The position numbers were made by a program, and so were the translations under genes. 5,302 bases of DNA from assembly GCA_023435225.1 (NCBI GenBank), contig JAEYRX010000060.1, positions 1 through 5,302 of the forward strand, read 5' to 3'. Shown piece after piece: positions 4,949 to 5,302 of the stretch. The stretch comes from Bacillota bacterium. GTDB taxonomy: Bacteria > Bacillota > UBA4882 > UBA8346. Numbering within the stretch: the stretch's first letter is position 1; every line of letters starts with the position of its first letter. The notes under the pieces are model-generated. The model did no database searches and was not told where the DNA came from. It saw only the letters and a list, made by a program, of their open reading frames with translations.

Positions 4949-5302
4949 GTGAACTCAATGGAATGGATAATAACCGCTTCAGCCCGGGAAATGAAGGAAT
5001 ATATCAATTCATCGGCATTTGATCCTAATTTAACGGATGGATATAAAGAAACCTTGCTTCATTATGCCGCCCGCAACCAAGACCCCGAAGTTGCAAAGCT
5101 ATTGATGGCAGCTGGCGCCGTGTTTGAAAAAGAGGAAGAGGTTGAGAATTTTACGGCGGCTATGTATGCGACGGGAAACAGCAATGAAAAAATGCTGGAG
5201 CTTTTTCTGGACAAGGGTGTCTCACCCCGCCAGACCAGAATAAACATCTTTGACCACTCTCCCGGAAAAGGAACCAGCCTGCTGATGATCGCGGCAGAAA
5301 AC
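4949..5302 (+). CDS. Ankyrin-repeat protein, N-terminal part (3' partial)
   Basis: The frame from GTG 4949 runs open to the window edge (118 codons). GGGAGGAG (4938-4945) lies just upstream. The in-frame ATG at 4958 is 14 bases from GGAGG, too far, so GTG is preferred. After a short N-terminus (about 1-33) come ankyrin repeats. Repeat one is at about 34-60, with 'ETLLHYAARNQDPEVAKLLM' then AAGA. Repeat two is at about 67-92, with 'TAAMYATGNSNEKMLELFLD' then KG. A third begins at 109 with 'TSLLMIAAEN'. The T-L-HYAA and LL--GA positions are canonical. Ankyrin repeats are protein-binding scaffolds. With no signal peptide the product is likely cytoplasmic. Bacterial ankyrin proteins of this size occur as immunity or inhibitor partners, but the partner here is unknown. 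It lies 32 bases after the membrane-protein gene and is probably co-transcribed with it. Confidence 0.88.
   Translation, partial: MNSMEWIITASAREMKEYINSSAFDPNLTDGYKETLLHYAARNQDPEVAKLLMAAGAVFEKEEEVENFTAAMYATGNSNEKMLELFLDKGVSPRQTRINIFDHSPGKGTSLLMIAAEN

Noticed and set aside
5062..5247. 61-codon open frame on the minus strand
   Set aside because: It is antisense to clear ankyrin repeats; its serine- and alanine-rich composition is what a reversed ankyrin sequence gives.
1..5302. tRNA, rRNA or CRISPR array
   Set aside because: No cloverleaf-like sequence with a GTTCRA-type arm, no rRNA signature and no regularly spaced direct repeats were seen on either strand.

Overview
The window is AT-rich (roughly 38-40 % GC by eye). 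All credible genes lie on the + strand, with strong GGAGG-type Shine-Dalgarno sites and frequent TTG and GTG starts. This suits a low-GC Gram-positive bacterium (Clostridia or Negativicutes type); that assignment is inference, because no phylogenetic marker gene is present.

Layout. (1) 1-299: the C-terminal end of a beta-propeller (WD40/TolB-like) protein that enters from the left. (2) 337-504: a compact inverted-repeat element of about 148 bp. It has perfect 12-bp terminal inverted repeats, an internal 15-bp hairpin and a 10-bp direct repeat at both edges, as expected of a MITE or internally deleted insertion sequence. (3) 554-949: a small conserved-looking protein of unknown function. (4) 996-1808: a protein with a membrane segment at each end and about 200 residues between them. 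(5) 1848-2611: a gene broken by frameshifts and a stop. Its coherent protein pieces, including a TPR-like part, are spread over three frames, and a terminator-like hairpin follows. (6) 2612-2950: non-coding DNA with a 7-1-7 palindrome and a nested inverted repeat. (7) 2951-3928: a protein with two DUF4240-like domains, the second much better preserved. (8) 3929-4163: mostly empty, with a possible gene remnant. (9) 4164-4916: a protein with two membrane helices and a soluble C-terminal part. (10) 4949-5302: the N-terminal part of an ankyrin-repeat protein that runs off the right edge.

There is no recognisable metabolic pathway. The window is a string of small, mutually unrelated, mostly uncharacterised genes on one strand. 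Nearly every gene has its own ribosome binding site, and the string includes one decayed gene and one mobile-element relic. Ankyrin, TPR-like and DUF-type orphan proteins arrayed like this resemble the accessory arrays that gather around polymorphic toxin/immunity loci. No toxin is visible here, so that reading is a hypothesis.
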